Origin: Laburnicola sp. R22_1 | Taxonomy: Eukaryota; Ascomycota; Dothideomycetes; Pleosporales; Didymosphaeriaceae | Assembly (NCBI GenBank): GCA_014281115.1 | Contig: JACONQ010000006.1 | Location: forward strand, 186,001-250,000 | DNA: 64,000 bases | Direction: 5' to 3' | In this document: piece after piece, positions 55,301 through 64,000 of the stretch | How positions within the stretch are numbered: the first letter of the stretch is position 1 | How the letters are laid out: the number at the start of each line of letters is the position of its first letter | The notes under the pieces: generated by a model | Seen by the model: only the letters and a program-made list of their open reading frames with translations | Told to the model about the DNA's origin: nothing | The model's database searches: none | Translations under genes and position numbers: made by a program

Positions 55301-56002
55301 ACCATTCCGCACCCCTCAGGTCGATACCCATTGGCAACAAATCCAGACTTAATCCGCCAGCTAGAAGCGTTTAGGACGGTTTATTTGCAGAGGCGAATTG
55401 AGGCCGGCGAGGATCTCAAAGTCGATAACGCTATCCGCGCATACGTGACACCTGAGCTGGCGGCGAAGTTGACCCCCCAGGAAGCTAACCTTCTCGCCTC
55501 GATTAAGACGATACCAACGCTTGAACACCTCCGGGTAGAATCGCAGCCTACGAAGCCGGGAGCAGGCATGGAATCGGCAGCATCCCCGGCCCAGCCAAAT
55601 GATGATGGCAAGACAAACACGCCGACGGCCACAGCCGCTGCTATCGCAGCCAATGCTGCTGCGAATACGGCGCCGAGCAACCAATCTGCTACGGTCACGT
55701 CCAACGATCCGCAGAAATTCACACCGTCAATGGTTGGCACGTATCAGTCGACTGCCACTGCGACTGCTGTACCGATCCCAAGCCAGCCCGCTCCCGTGCA
55801 TGCGCTCGTGAGTGTCCAAGCCCAACGACCAAGTGTCGAGCCGATCACACCGGTACCGGGGTCGCCCGCGGTGCAGAACGCAACGCCCGTGGCGCGTTCC
55901 ACTGCGGAGGTCGCTACTCCCGGTCCAGAGGATACGGCTAGTGGTGCGCAAGAGGCGACCAAGATGGAAGAAGAATCTGTGCCCAGGACCGAGTCGACGT
56001 AG
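52346..56002 (+). CDS. Fhl1-type FHA and forkhead transcription factor
   Basis: Uninterrupted 1,219-codon frame, 1,218 aa, first ATG at 52,346 with an in-frame stop at 52,262-52,264. Residues about 106-333 form a split FHA domain: LRFDDGSYYMHTYQIILGRNV, then an insertion of about 130 residues, then GISRQHAKIFYDFDNGHFCL and LGSNGLYHEDVFL..FFLPD. The arrangement and the VLGxNG block resemble yeast Fhl1. An acidic region, a KE-rich segment (about 465-505, EKEKEKGKDREKE-type), a Lys-Ala-Pro repeat and an AT-hook-like RKGPGRPPKDG (about 594-604) follow. The forkhead domain is at about 700-778 (NYVVLIHEAISSSP, GWQSSVRHNLGQHDAF, GKGYMW). The C-terminal 430 residues are Pro/Ala/Gln-rich. In yeasts Fhl1 controls ribosomal-protein genes with its partner Ifh1; the same nuclear role is inferred here. 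The alternative is an Fkh1/2-type cell-cycle factor, but the WQSSVRHNL block and FHA style favour Fhl1. Confidence 0.9.
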   Translation: MLVDSGPAPAADGFAAHHVAASTAPSSTSASMPVAPADEPVAPASMPPPLPALAVEGTPRLDAPISLSADVAIDPTHPVGPDHPMPDAAMPFDGYAKPAPAEQRLSAFARLRFDDGSYYMHTYQIILGRNVQLAHKDMRRLAKVEQLRAKGEQQRAQALLHGGRKRKRAGARSVVSEAGGIVNAPIEMMPMNYHQRRQSIASQSLSSGSHPQAADSNQDVEHAPQEMLMQAFPEAPDQIDSQVPEDPNDCPLVPIHPQHITDRTGLKGPKGISRQHAKIFYDFDNGHFCLAVLGSNGLYHEDVFLPKGACVELNHGETITIGMVEMSFFLPDIALTEEQRNRQESGSQSRPMSFSFENGRGESEEIDDSASEDISVNPRHLYHYPNGSDIESEEDLAAADEDLDDVDDEEAYSPIVRPKQSIKLKLKSKHRPQKVSKAHKRKALREPTPEEPPAKKTKIKVKEAPRELPKEKEKEKGKDREKERGKGKEKEREKEKEKEKEKGKAAKAPIKAPTKAPAKAPAKEPAKESPKAVTPPKEPAEAVQAIKSESVSILRRPEPTANGEDFDPDGLITKDFVAQHGLPDSLIGQYIGKRKGPGRPPKDGVMSKRQKSLLIKLGRAIEKARAEGTDPAELAQPVVKPKVARRKESNAGEEDDVRDTTEKGDGSLVSSERKSSKPAKPTRTPSPEMRIEDYTEEQLQRPTSNYVVLIHEAISSSPTGQMNLQQIYNYMEKNYPWYKFKTTTSGWQSSVRHNLGQHDAFEKGDKEGKGYMWRVNPNVSIEKERRKRQVSPVQSTQAQRQPCYPPAPANGYPPYAQPGYYPGMPPNGAPRPPPVEPVQPRLPPSMARNAAAAPPSAPTPSPYASPWAGGSGAGSSVTQVPPQPYPPNSHTPPVNTAAPSGQYGVLFPTTAPPASSAPYTTASTYTSPFATAGPSPYAPPSRPSPYSPYPSAGTPPNTSSTPAPGPAMQQAPGPQAQQHPAYHYPTIPHPSGRYPLATNPDLIRQLEAFRTVYLQRRIEAGEDLKVDNAIRAYVTPELAAKLTPQEANLLASIKTIPTLEHLRVESQPTKPGAGMESAASPAQPNDDGKTNTPTATAAAIAANAAANTAPSNQSATVTSNDPQKFTPSMVGTYQSTATATAVPIPSQPAPVHALVSVQAQRPSVEPITPVPGSPAVQNATPVARSTAEVATPGPEDTASGAQEATKMEEESVPRTEST

Positions 56003-56415
56003 GACTCGACAAGGACATTTTTGTCATGGCGCACAGTATTCTAGCCACTCGAACTCTTTGTGGCAAAGAAAGCGTTTACAGTTTGGTACACCTTAGACAC
56101 GTCGAATGCTCGTTTGCTTCGGACCTTTTTGTGCGCTCTCTATCCTCGGTCGCTCTCCTCTTCCTCTTTCTACTTCTTCTAAGGGGTTTCTTCTCCCCCT
56201 CTCGCCTTTTTCTGTTATACAGCTTTACGCCCCAGGCAGGCTATCTTACACCGTATACGAGGTATGATACGGTACGATATCTGGCGCTAGCGGCGTTTCG
56301 GGGACTCTCTCTCTCTCTAGGGCAAAGAAAGCGGCGGTTTTCTCTTTTTGTTTGTTGTTCATGCGCGAAATATGATCAGTTAGTATAGATACCCCCGGCG
56401 CTACGGGAGGGGGGA

Positions 56416-56447
<32 letters not shown>

Positions 56448-57418
56448 GTGCGTGCGTGTGAGCCGGAGAAGGTATATTTTTTTTTTTTTGCAAGAAAAGA
56501 AAAGAAAAAGTTTTTTTTGTGCTGTGCTGTGCTGTGTTGCTGTGGGAGAGGAGGGTGGTTACTTTTTTTTTTTTTTTTTTTTTTAGGTTGGTGTGGCTTT
56601 TTGTGCTTTGTGCTTTTGTGTTTTGCGGGTTATGGGATATTATGGGATATGGATTTTTTTTTGATGATGATGATATGTGGGGTATGGGTATGGTTTCTTG
56701 GGGCGTTTGAGAGGTAGGTGGATGGGGGAGGGGGGGGGGGCCATGGTAGTTGAGAAGTTCAGAATGGGAGACGCGAATGCGAAAGAGTAGTTAGTAGTCT
56801 CTACTACAATTGTTTGAGAGTTTTTGAAAAAAGGTTGGGGGGAGTGATTGAGTGAGTGAGTTGAGTGATGTGGTTCTTTTCTATTCTATTCTGTAAGTAA
56901 GGCGCTCGACAGCTTTTTTTCTTTCTCCTCACGGCGTTTTTTTTTTCACCCGTGCGTGTACCGACCGACCGGCTAGGTTTAGGTTTGCGATGATTTTCTT
57001 CTCTCTTGATATATATAAGGCGCTCTTAAGGTTGCTTCGATGAGAGGTAGCCCAAAAAAAATCTTGGCAGAGTCGGGGGTTCTCATCATCAATAGGATGA
57101 AATGAAGATGGGAATAGAATCTTAAGTTGCAAGGTTATATCCGGGCCTTCTTCCCTCTCCTCCTAATACGCTCATGGTAGGAGACTAAGGAAAAAAGGAT
57201 CTAATAAATCTCAACTCGAACGGAGTCCAGGCATATGCAGATACTATATAAAAGGGGAAGGCCTACGCGAAAAAAAGCCAAGGCAAGGCCGAAAAACGCC
57301 CAAAACACCAATTGTACACTCCCCGCTTTCCCTTTCAAATGCCAATCGATGCTCTGCCATGTTGCTCCACATGATTCCAAGACGCGCCGCTGTGCGCCGT
57401 TTACTTTGCACTCTCGCC
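56003..57418. other. Low-complexity 3' region downstream of the forkhead gene
   Basis: 1.4 kb between convergent genes. It holds a GTGTGC/GTGCGT run at about 56,417-56,460, T-tracts at about 56,476-56,490 and 56,562-56,584, TGTGC repeats, and a G-run near 56,730. Between about 56,390 and 56,900 the plus strand is almost only G and T. Open frames such as 56,418-56,717 encode only low-complexity Phe/Cys/Val and are not genes. It probably includes the 3' UTRs of both genes. Confidence 0.6.
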
Positions 57419-58246
57419 TCACATGGCCATTTCAGCCTGAAGCTTCCGCAGCTCCTCTTCCTCGTCGTCCTCGTCCACCCGCACGGGTGTTTTCCCCTTT
57501 GTGATTTCGGCCTGGGGCGCTTGGGGCAGGCGGCCGACTTTGTCGCCGACGGGGACGGCGCCCGTGTTGAGCATCTTCTCGTCGAGGGCTTCTTGTTGGA
57601 GTTCGGCGAGTTCTTCGTCGAGGACGTCTCCGTCGATGGCCGAGTTGCCGACGCCGGAACTTATTGCTTCGGAGATTTCGTCGCCGATGGCGTGCTGTTC
57701 GCGGAGGTCTTCCCTGTTGGTGTGCGTTAGTGGGTGTGCGGGTGGGGATTGCGGGGGCAGATAAGAGGAGAGGAGGAGAGGGAAGGAGGACGTACATGAG
57801 GACGTCGACCTTGTCGATGGTCATGCCGGCATGGATTTGCTTCATGGCCGTGCCGGCACTCTTCATGGCGTCTAGCGTCTCCTTGTTGATGTTGGCCGTC
57901 TCGATGGAATACACCTCGCGCTCCAGCGTCATGACCTGCGACTGCGTCTGCTCCAGCGAGTGCTCGAATACCTTCTTCCGTCGGAGTGCTGCCTTGGCCG
58001 CTGCCTGCGCGTTAGTGGCTTTCTTCCCGTCTCCCGCGCCCAACTGCACAAAGCAAGAAGCTCACCGGTCTTGTTGGAGTTTACATATTTCCGTGCCAGC
58101 GCGTCCTGCTCCTCCATCTGGTTCTGCAGGTGCTTCTCCCGCTTGTTGAGCATGTCGAGCTGCTGGCGCAGTGCGAGGATGGCCTTCTTGGGCGCCTCTT
58201 TCTTTTGGGCGGCGCCGCCGAACCAGCCTAAGCCCCAGCCAGACAT
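57419..58246 (-). CDS. snf7: ESCRT-III subunit Snf7/Vps32
   Basis: Three exons, complement(join(57419..57713, 57796..58000, 58066..58246)), 681 nt, 226 aa. Introns are 65 nt (58,001-58,065, GTGAGC...ACTAAC...GGCAG) and 82 nt (57,714-57,795, GTACGT...ACTAAC...CAACAG). The protein starts MSGWGLGWFGGAAQKKEAPK. The core helices have KAILALRQQLDMLNKREKHL, then AAKAALRRKKVFEHSLEQ, ANINKETLDAMKSAGTAMK and DKVDVLMEDLREQHAIGDEI. The acidic C-terminal tail ends ELRKLQAEMAM, the MIM-like interaction end. Length and order match the family. Snf7 polymerises on endosomal membranes to bud vesicles into multivesicular bodies; in filamentous fungi it is also the platform for the pH-signalling Pal proteins. 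It is 344 bp head-to-head from the Ten1 gene. Confidence 0.95.
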
Positions 58247-58590
58247 GGTTGGGCCCGGCGTTGCGCAGACAGACGGGTACGTGGGGGGGTTTGGAGAGCG
58301 CGGTCGGGCTGCCTGGTGCAGCTTCGGGATCGCAGGCGGCGGGGTTGACAACGGGCGGGGGCAGGTGGAGAGGCCGCTGTGGGCGTGGAAATGGCGCGGG
58401 GGAGTAAGGCGAGAGGGGCGGGTAGCATGCGGGTAGCGTGCGGTGGCACGGGTGAAGAGCAGGAGCAAAGTGTGCAGCAGGCGTTGCCTCGTGAGTCTTC
58501 TGGGTCTGAGGCCTGGCGGGTCTGGGAGCACCGATGATGTCGTCACGCTAGTAGCTTGGCAGGCAGAGACATGGGTGGAAAGAATGGCCG
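58247..58590. promoter_or_regulatory. Shared promoter region, snf7 / ten1
   Basis: 344 bp between divergent starts, GC-rich with several G-runs and no TATA box that I can point to. Both genes must be driven from this interval. An open frame of 289 codons that covers it on the minus strand is only a read-through upstream of the Snf7 ATG. Confidence 0.6.
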
Positions 58591-59043
58591 ATGGACATGG
58601 AGAGCCCCAACGCCCCGCGCGATGCCATGAACGGCCCCGTTGCTTCGAATCTGGTGCTGCTTGGGCATCTGGACGCGTGCGCGCCGGGCACCAAGGTGCG
58701 CTTTCTAGGCTGGTATGTCTTGCGCCATCCATCATGTACATTGTACATGCAGCTAAAGGCCCACAGCGTCGAAGAATACGTCGTCCAGAAGGCGACACTG
58801 CGGCTGAAGCACGACTTCCCTCCTTCCGATGCGCCCACGATGGCGAATGTGAATATTGAGCATGTGCTCGAGGCGATCAAGCGACACCAGGTGGACGTCG
58901 GCTCGTGGGTCAATGTGATTGGATATACCGAGCGGCGGCAGAAGAGAGGAGTTCACGTCCAGGCCATCGCCGTCTGGGATGCGGGGAATGTCAACTTGGA
59001 GGCGTATCAGAAGGCAGTCGAGAAGCGGAAGGATGTTGGCTGA
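58591..59043 (+). CDS. ten1: CST complex subunit Ten1
   Basis: Two exons, join(58591..58712, 58767..59043), 399 nt, 132 aa. The 54-nt intron 58,713-58,766 (GTATGT...CCCACAG) is needed: without it a 150-aa frame remains open, but the insert breaks the conserved run KVRFLGC-VEEYVVQKATLRL. Ten1 is a small OB-fold protein of the CST complex (with Stn1 and Cdc13/Ctc1) that caps telomeres and supports lagging-strand fill-in. Recognised blocks are LLGHLDACAPGTKVRFLG, ATLRLKHDF, NVNIEHVLEAIKRHQVDVG and WVNVIGYTERR. The family's size is about 120-140 aa, in agreement. An alternative start at 58,597 is possible. Confidence 0.82.
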   Translation: MDMESPNAPRDAMNGPVASNLVLLGHLDACAPGTKVRFLGWYVLRHPSCTLYMQLKAHSVEEYVVQKATLRLKHDFPPSDAPTMANVNIEHVLEAIKRHQVDVGSWVNVIGYTERRQKRGVHVQAIAVWDAGNVNLEAYQKAVEKRKDVG

Positions 59044-62000
59044 GATCAGAGGCAGGTCAGCTTGTCGGTCAAGATGGTGAAGGTCCTACACCACTTCGCG
59101 CATCAATTTAAGTCATATATCCATACCTAGGTTTAGAAAAACCTCTGGATATGTTTAAATATTGACTCCAGCTGCATGTCATTACCTCGAACTGTTGCCA
59201 TTCCAGACGCTGACGTAGCACTCCCAGCCAATAATGTGGGGCTTCCCTCCATTGCTCCTGCCCAACGGTTGACCTCTCGCCTCATTGTCAACACCACACG
59301 TCAGAGCAAATCGGACGAATCTCACGCTCCAAATAGTATTGGATTCGCTTCCCTGCCACAAAACGGCTGTTACGTGGCTCCCTCCACTGCAAATCGCCAA
59401 GTTAGCCGGTCAGTATATATTCCAAGTACCGCCCGTACGGACAGAAGGCGCAGCTTCCACAGGCAAAAGACTACCGGAGTCTCGGTATGTACCAAAATAC
59501 ATGCGAACAATCCCGAAATGCCTCGTTCAGCAAACTGACTTCTTCGATAGGCTGCCTAGATGTTGTCTCAGAGTCCAGCTGCATCAAGCCTCGGAAGCTA
59601 TCGCCCTGATCACATCCAGGCAACAATGGCTTCGAGACCCCCGTGGACTGACAGGAATCTTGTCTGTATTGACTTAGGGGCCCGTCTCCAGGCAAGGCAC
59701 AACACTTCGAGCATGAAATCCGAACACGCCCTGGTACGTCCGCGTGCGCCTACTCTGTTGCTCTGAGGGTCCATGTAATCAGTCGAGAACGTTATCGTCC
59801 AGTTGAAGGGAACTCCGCGGGCTTACTATATTCTTGATCATCCATCTGCCTTGACGATATGCATATACGATATTTCGATGGCCAACACAAATGCACGAAC
59901 AGAATAACGCATTGTGCCCCACACTACTTGAAGGCCCCTGGTTTCATTTATTGCGGGTCAATGTGGGAGTTGACCGCAACAGACCATGTCACATTGCAAA
60001 AACAGATTCTTGCTTGGAGGAGAATTCGACATTGAAAACGTATGAGATGAAACAGGGGATTAAAAGCTCAAGACCTCGTTTGTTGAACGTTCTCGTAGCC
60101 TTTTTCGTCAAACGACGGGACCAATAACGTATTACAGAGAAGCAGAACCGCACACGTAAGACTTTGCAGAAGCATCGTTCGGGGTATTGCCGCAGACAAC
60201 GGGGAGTGCATCGAAAATGGAGACGTAAATTGCTTGCAACCCCAGAGAATCAAGACGCCGATTATCACCAACTCCGATGAGACCAATAAGGGAAGGCCGA
60301 AAAAGGAGACGCAGGCCCATCGGCTGTTAACAGCTTCGTCGGAGTCTTGAGTGTATGGCGATGGGCTTGTTGACAAAGACGTTCGTTTCATCCGCTATCC
60401 GCGATTGCTTTTCTTCGTATTCTCGAGAAGAGATCTTGAGGTCCTCGATCTGCGCCTACTCTCATCAGCAGGGTTGTACCGCATGATGTCCGTGGAGTGC
60501 TACCTGTGTCAACGCTGGCCCGGAGGTCGTCACCAAGAAACCGTCGCGTCCCTGTACATCTCATCAGCCCCTGCAACAGCGACGACCACAGATTTCTCGA
60601 CCAATGTTCGGTTGGCTTACCTGGAGCGTGTACGGTCGGACGATGGCGTCGGGACCGCAGTAATAATGTATCTCATTCTGAATAACGGTTCTCGAGATCC
60701 CATAACCAGGCACGAAGTAGGAGTTTGTCAGAGTCATATCGAAGGTTTTTGGAGAGGCAAGTGACACGAGTCAATGTGATGGTCGCGACCGGGTTTTATT
60801 TGTTGACTTGAGCTAAGACCGACAACCGGACTGATCTTATAATCCACTCAGGCCGTAAGGAAGAGCTCCGGTAGTACCAGGCACGAAATTATTGGAGATA
60901 TACTCGGCTAGCATACTTGCTTGAACCTCGGGGTTACGGCATAATGATGTTGGGCAGCAGACGCGATGCATTGCCGCCTCACTTACTCGCCTCACCCCAT
61001 CTTGTTGATCCGTCGGGCTGCGACAGCTGACGACACAATGCGGTCTACGCCCTACAAATCCCACGTCTGTCTTTGCCAGTTACGGCTAAGGACCCCTCTT
61101 TTATGATCTCTGCCTTGCCTAACCGCGCCGTTTGTACGACCACATGCGTTTGCTCGCACATTGCGACAGCCAACTCACCGGCCACGTCTTCAACGTAAGA
61201 AGATGGTGGAGGGTTGAAATGTATAAAGTGATGCAGTCGCCACTGCTCTGCATCAGACGCCTTGCAAAAACCGGCATATCCTATCGCGCATCCGCTGCTG
61301 GAGCTTGGAAGACATCGCCATTCGGGCTTTCGTGGTGTAGCAACTTCTAACCGGATTGGGTCTTGGCCATGAACCACGAATCTCCAGGGCTCCCACAACG
61401 TCGATCTTCCCAAACCGAACACCTCATCATGAAGCTCGCTAAGAGTCTACACCGACGCCCAGAAAGAAACTTGACGGCCCAGCCGGCGTCACCCTGATGC
61501 GCTGGACATTTCGCCAGCTCCTGTCAACCTTGGAAGCATCCAGCTCTCGCATCACGCAGGGAACATCCCGTTCTTCTTAGGCGCTGTCCAACTCGGACCA
61601 CTGGGCACGAATGCAGCGAAACAAGCAACACCGCCCGCCTAATAATCACAAAGTGTGGTGGTCATGTCCGAAACCGTGTTCCGGGCTCATGTTCCGACGC
61701 CCAGGATTGGGCGCAAGGAAGCTGTATGTCAATACACACGAGACACTTGGATTGGGTTGTGGATACCCAAAAGCTTTCCAAACCGCAGCCGTTTATGCCA
61801 ACTCGACCAAGCCCCACCTACATCTTTGAACACGTCGTACATACTGACGCTGTCGGCATTCATCGTCGGCGTCGGAAAGATTAGACCTTAAGGAGATTAC
61901 CGAAGGTGATGGGTTCCAGTATTGGAACGTACCCCTGGGGAAGAAGTGAGGCTACAACGCCAACGATCCAAGCATGGCAAAAGATTGCAGATCGAAGCCA

Positions 62001-64000
62001 CAAGTGGACCAAAGCAGCACTCACCACAACCCTTCCATGTATCGCCCGCTGGCAGAGGCACCGAGTGCGTTTCTCCGCCCACTTGCGCCATCATCGCTTA
62101 TCAACCAGGGGAGCACATTGCATCCCGAGTTTTCTTCCAACACACCGTCGGAACAGCAACCCACACCCATTACTCGCAGGCGGACTCGTGCCCAATGCCT
62201 CAAAGCCTGACATCCGGTGTAGCCCCACAGTGAACATTCGACATGAGCTTGTTTCTGTGAGCGTTGCTGCGTACGTATTACCCCGCACAACTTGGAATAC
62301 GTATGCCCATTCCCCTCCTCGTGTCTCGCACGGAAGATGTAGCGTCAGCTTGATATGCGTACATATATGACGGCTCCGATATAGTGGGTTGTACAAGGGA
62401 GTAGCATGCATCGGATCCTCCCAGGGCTATGTTGTCGCCCCGTGCGTGCACGCTCAGGTCATTCCGGTGTCCTAGGCTGGACTGCACATCTCCATTGCAC
62501 CTCCACCCTACACGGGAGAAGGCGCCTGCCGAATCCTTCCAACTCGGTAGCGAGATGTGCTACCATACACTAGCACTCTTGCCAGGGCTCACGGATTGCT
62601 GAACATCCAAGGTCTACACGACTATGAACTTATGAAGGCGCGTCCGTACGACTGACTAACCAGCAAGCAACCAAGGCTGTCTCGGCCCGCCTTCACAGAT
62701 GCTGAGCATGGCCTCGCCCATGCTCACCGCCTTTCCCCACCTCGAAGAAGCTTCACTGGGAACTTGCCAACGTGGCGTCTGCAGGCATGAGGCAATTCGT
62801 GCATCAATAGTCGATGATTCTGTGCAGGACGTTAAAGCTTGATCCAGGGACGGGCAAATTACATCTCCAGGCTGATTACACGGCAGAACGTATCCTTGTA
62901 TCTGTTATCGGGACCTTAATATTCTCTAATGCGCAAATGCCACTATAGAATCGACCATCTCGATTTCGCTACACCAGCTGGCACGGTGTGTAAAGCAGCA
63001 GACCGGACGTCTTCGGTGACTCCCAGAGACTTTAGGATACGACCGGGATAGGGACTGTTCGGCAGTGATAGAATGAGCCAGGAAAGTAGGCACGGCGTCT
63101 TCGATAGCAGCCTAGCTCGCGGGGAGTGGTAGTACGCCTTGTTACCGCATGTGCGTTTCTTCCTCTCTGGACGAATCGCACCGTCCAGGACTGTCTACAC
63201 CCTCAACTTTGGCTCCAACAAGCCTCACAGTTCTGAAACCAGATTCAAGGCTGCGGGAGTCTGGTGATCAAATCAGCTGGGTCCCCCCCCTATCCTATAC
63301 AGTGTGCCCTGTTTCTATCTACACAGACAGCTTTAAGCAACTTTTGGTAGACATTTTTTTCGCCGAGGTTGATGTTGATGAACAACCCATCCTGGGTGTC
63401 TGAGACGAGCTCGACAGGCACATAGAAAGCATCTCGGCTTACCATCAGCCTGTGTTCCCCTTGCGCTGTGCGTTCCGGCGTGGTTTCCGATAGCTGGGAA
63501 TTGCCACGGTCCCGAGACGGCAGAGCAATGAATCCTGCTATCCTACGAGCCTGCCTCTCCTAGTCGACTGTTTCTTATCATCCTCCTGTCGTAAGGAGCT
63601 AGGTAGGTAGATGGTCACACCACTCCACCCTATATTCGACTCCATGTAAAAAAAAAAGCTCCCCCATCTCAAACATGACGAACACGTACGAGGCGACGAA
63701 TCAAGTATGGTGCAGCTTCGCCCAAGAATCCGATCCGTCAGTTGGTCACGCCCAGCTGCGGCGTAGCCTTGTTTATTCGTCGTCTGGACAACTTTGTCTT
63801 TTGCGAGGGAAAACGAGCCCGTACCGCGGTCCCGCACACCTACTCTACTTGACGTGATGGTCTCACGCGGATATATACCACCATGGTCAGCTGGTAGAGC
63901 AGAGAATCTGGATTGGTGAGTATGTGATGAGCATGTCCCTGTGGGTCGGTGGGATAGCCGGCTCCACCTTGGACAGCAGAGACGAGGAGGAATGGTGAGG
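59044..64000. other. 5 kb of ordinary composition without a supported gene
   Basis: Many overlapping short open frames on both strands, none with recognisable domains. Minus-strand frames 60,068-60,391 (hydrophobic segments, for example SFFGLPLLVSSELVIIGVLI) and 60,564-61,422 may be parts of one decayed or multi-exon membrane-protein gene, but I cannot join them. No tRNA or rRNA found. RIP-type composition is not evident. Confidence 0.45.
60068..60391 (-). pseudogene. Possible remnant of a membrane-protein gene
   Basis: 107-codon frame with two or three hydrophobic stretches (VSFFGLPLLVSSELVIIGVLI, SLTCAVLLLCNTLLVP) preceded by a polar, Arg/Trp-containing segment (VNSRWACV). This resembles the end of fungal proteins with a C-terminal membrane anchor after an extracellular domain, but no family is certain. 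Upstream minus-strand frames to 61,422 could be other exons. This could also be chance. Confidence 0.2.

Noticed and set aside
57929..58798. 289-codon frame starting upstream of the Snf7 start
   Set aside because: The family start MSGWGLGWFGG is internal; the extra part is promoter and the reverse side of Ten1 sequence.
63877..63960. tRNA-like string TGGTCAGCTGGTAGAGCA
   Set aside because: It resembles a tRNA D-arm, but no B-box (GGTTCRANYCC) or acceptor stem follows at the right distance.

Overview
This window looks like nuclear DNA of a filamentous ascomycete, most likely Dothideomycetes/Pleosporales-like. The basis is short introns of about 43-82 nt (one of about 178 nt) with GT...AG ends and CTRAC-type branch points, Zn2Cys6 and UstYa/DUF3328 genes, a Fhl1-type forkhead factor, and above all a two-compartment base composition. 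Roughly 1-16,850 and 26,150-46,985 are very AT-rich, crowded with stops and poor in CA/TG. This is the signature of repeat-induced point mutation (RIP, C-to-T favouring CpA). The blocks 16,850-26,150 and 46,985-64,000 have ordinary composition and carry the real genes.

Left AT-rich block (1-16,850): overlapping and inverted copies of two dispersed repeat families (called R1 and R2 here), a tandem array of about 100-bp units, a telomere-like minisatellite, and relics of a probable hAT-like and a pogo-like transposase. No intact gene is seen. Accessory gene island (16,850-26,150): an intact Zn2Cys6 transcription factor; a DUF6594 membrane-protein pseudogene with one RIP-like stop and one frame break; a small Cys-rich GPI-anchored secreted protein (three exons); and a UstYa-like oxidase (three exons).

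Central AT-rich block (26,150-46,985): a nest of transposons with exact boundaries. A pogo/Fot1-like element (27,067-28,943) has perfect 62-bp terminal inverted repeats and is only lightly mutated, yet two presumed catalytic Asp codons have become Asn. A Tc1-like DD34E element lies at 31,401-34,241. A second, heavily mutated pogo-like element (35,372-37,198) has TIRs with the same internal architecture. A Ty3/gypsy chromovirus (37,648-45,102) has 178-181 bp LTRs, a TCTAG target duplication, and an unusual antisense, apparently spliced gene between pol and the 3' LTR.

Right gene block (46,985-64,000): a secreted beta-propeller-like protein and an AA9 LPMO-like protein, each with an apparent single-base frameshift; a 2-oxoglutarate/Fe(II) oxygenase; a 1,218-aa Fhl1-type FHA-forkhead transcription factor; and a head-to-head pair, ESCRT-III Snf7 and the CST telomere subunit Ten1. 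The last 5 kb has normal composition, but I recognise no gene there. The right block reads as conserved core genome. The left island looks accessory, being bounded on both sides by transposon graveyard.
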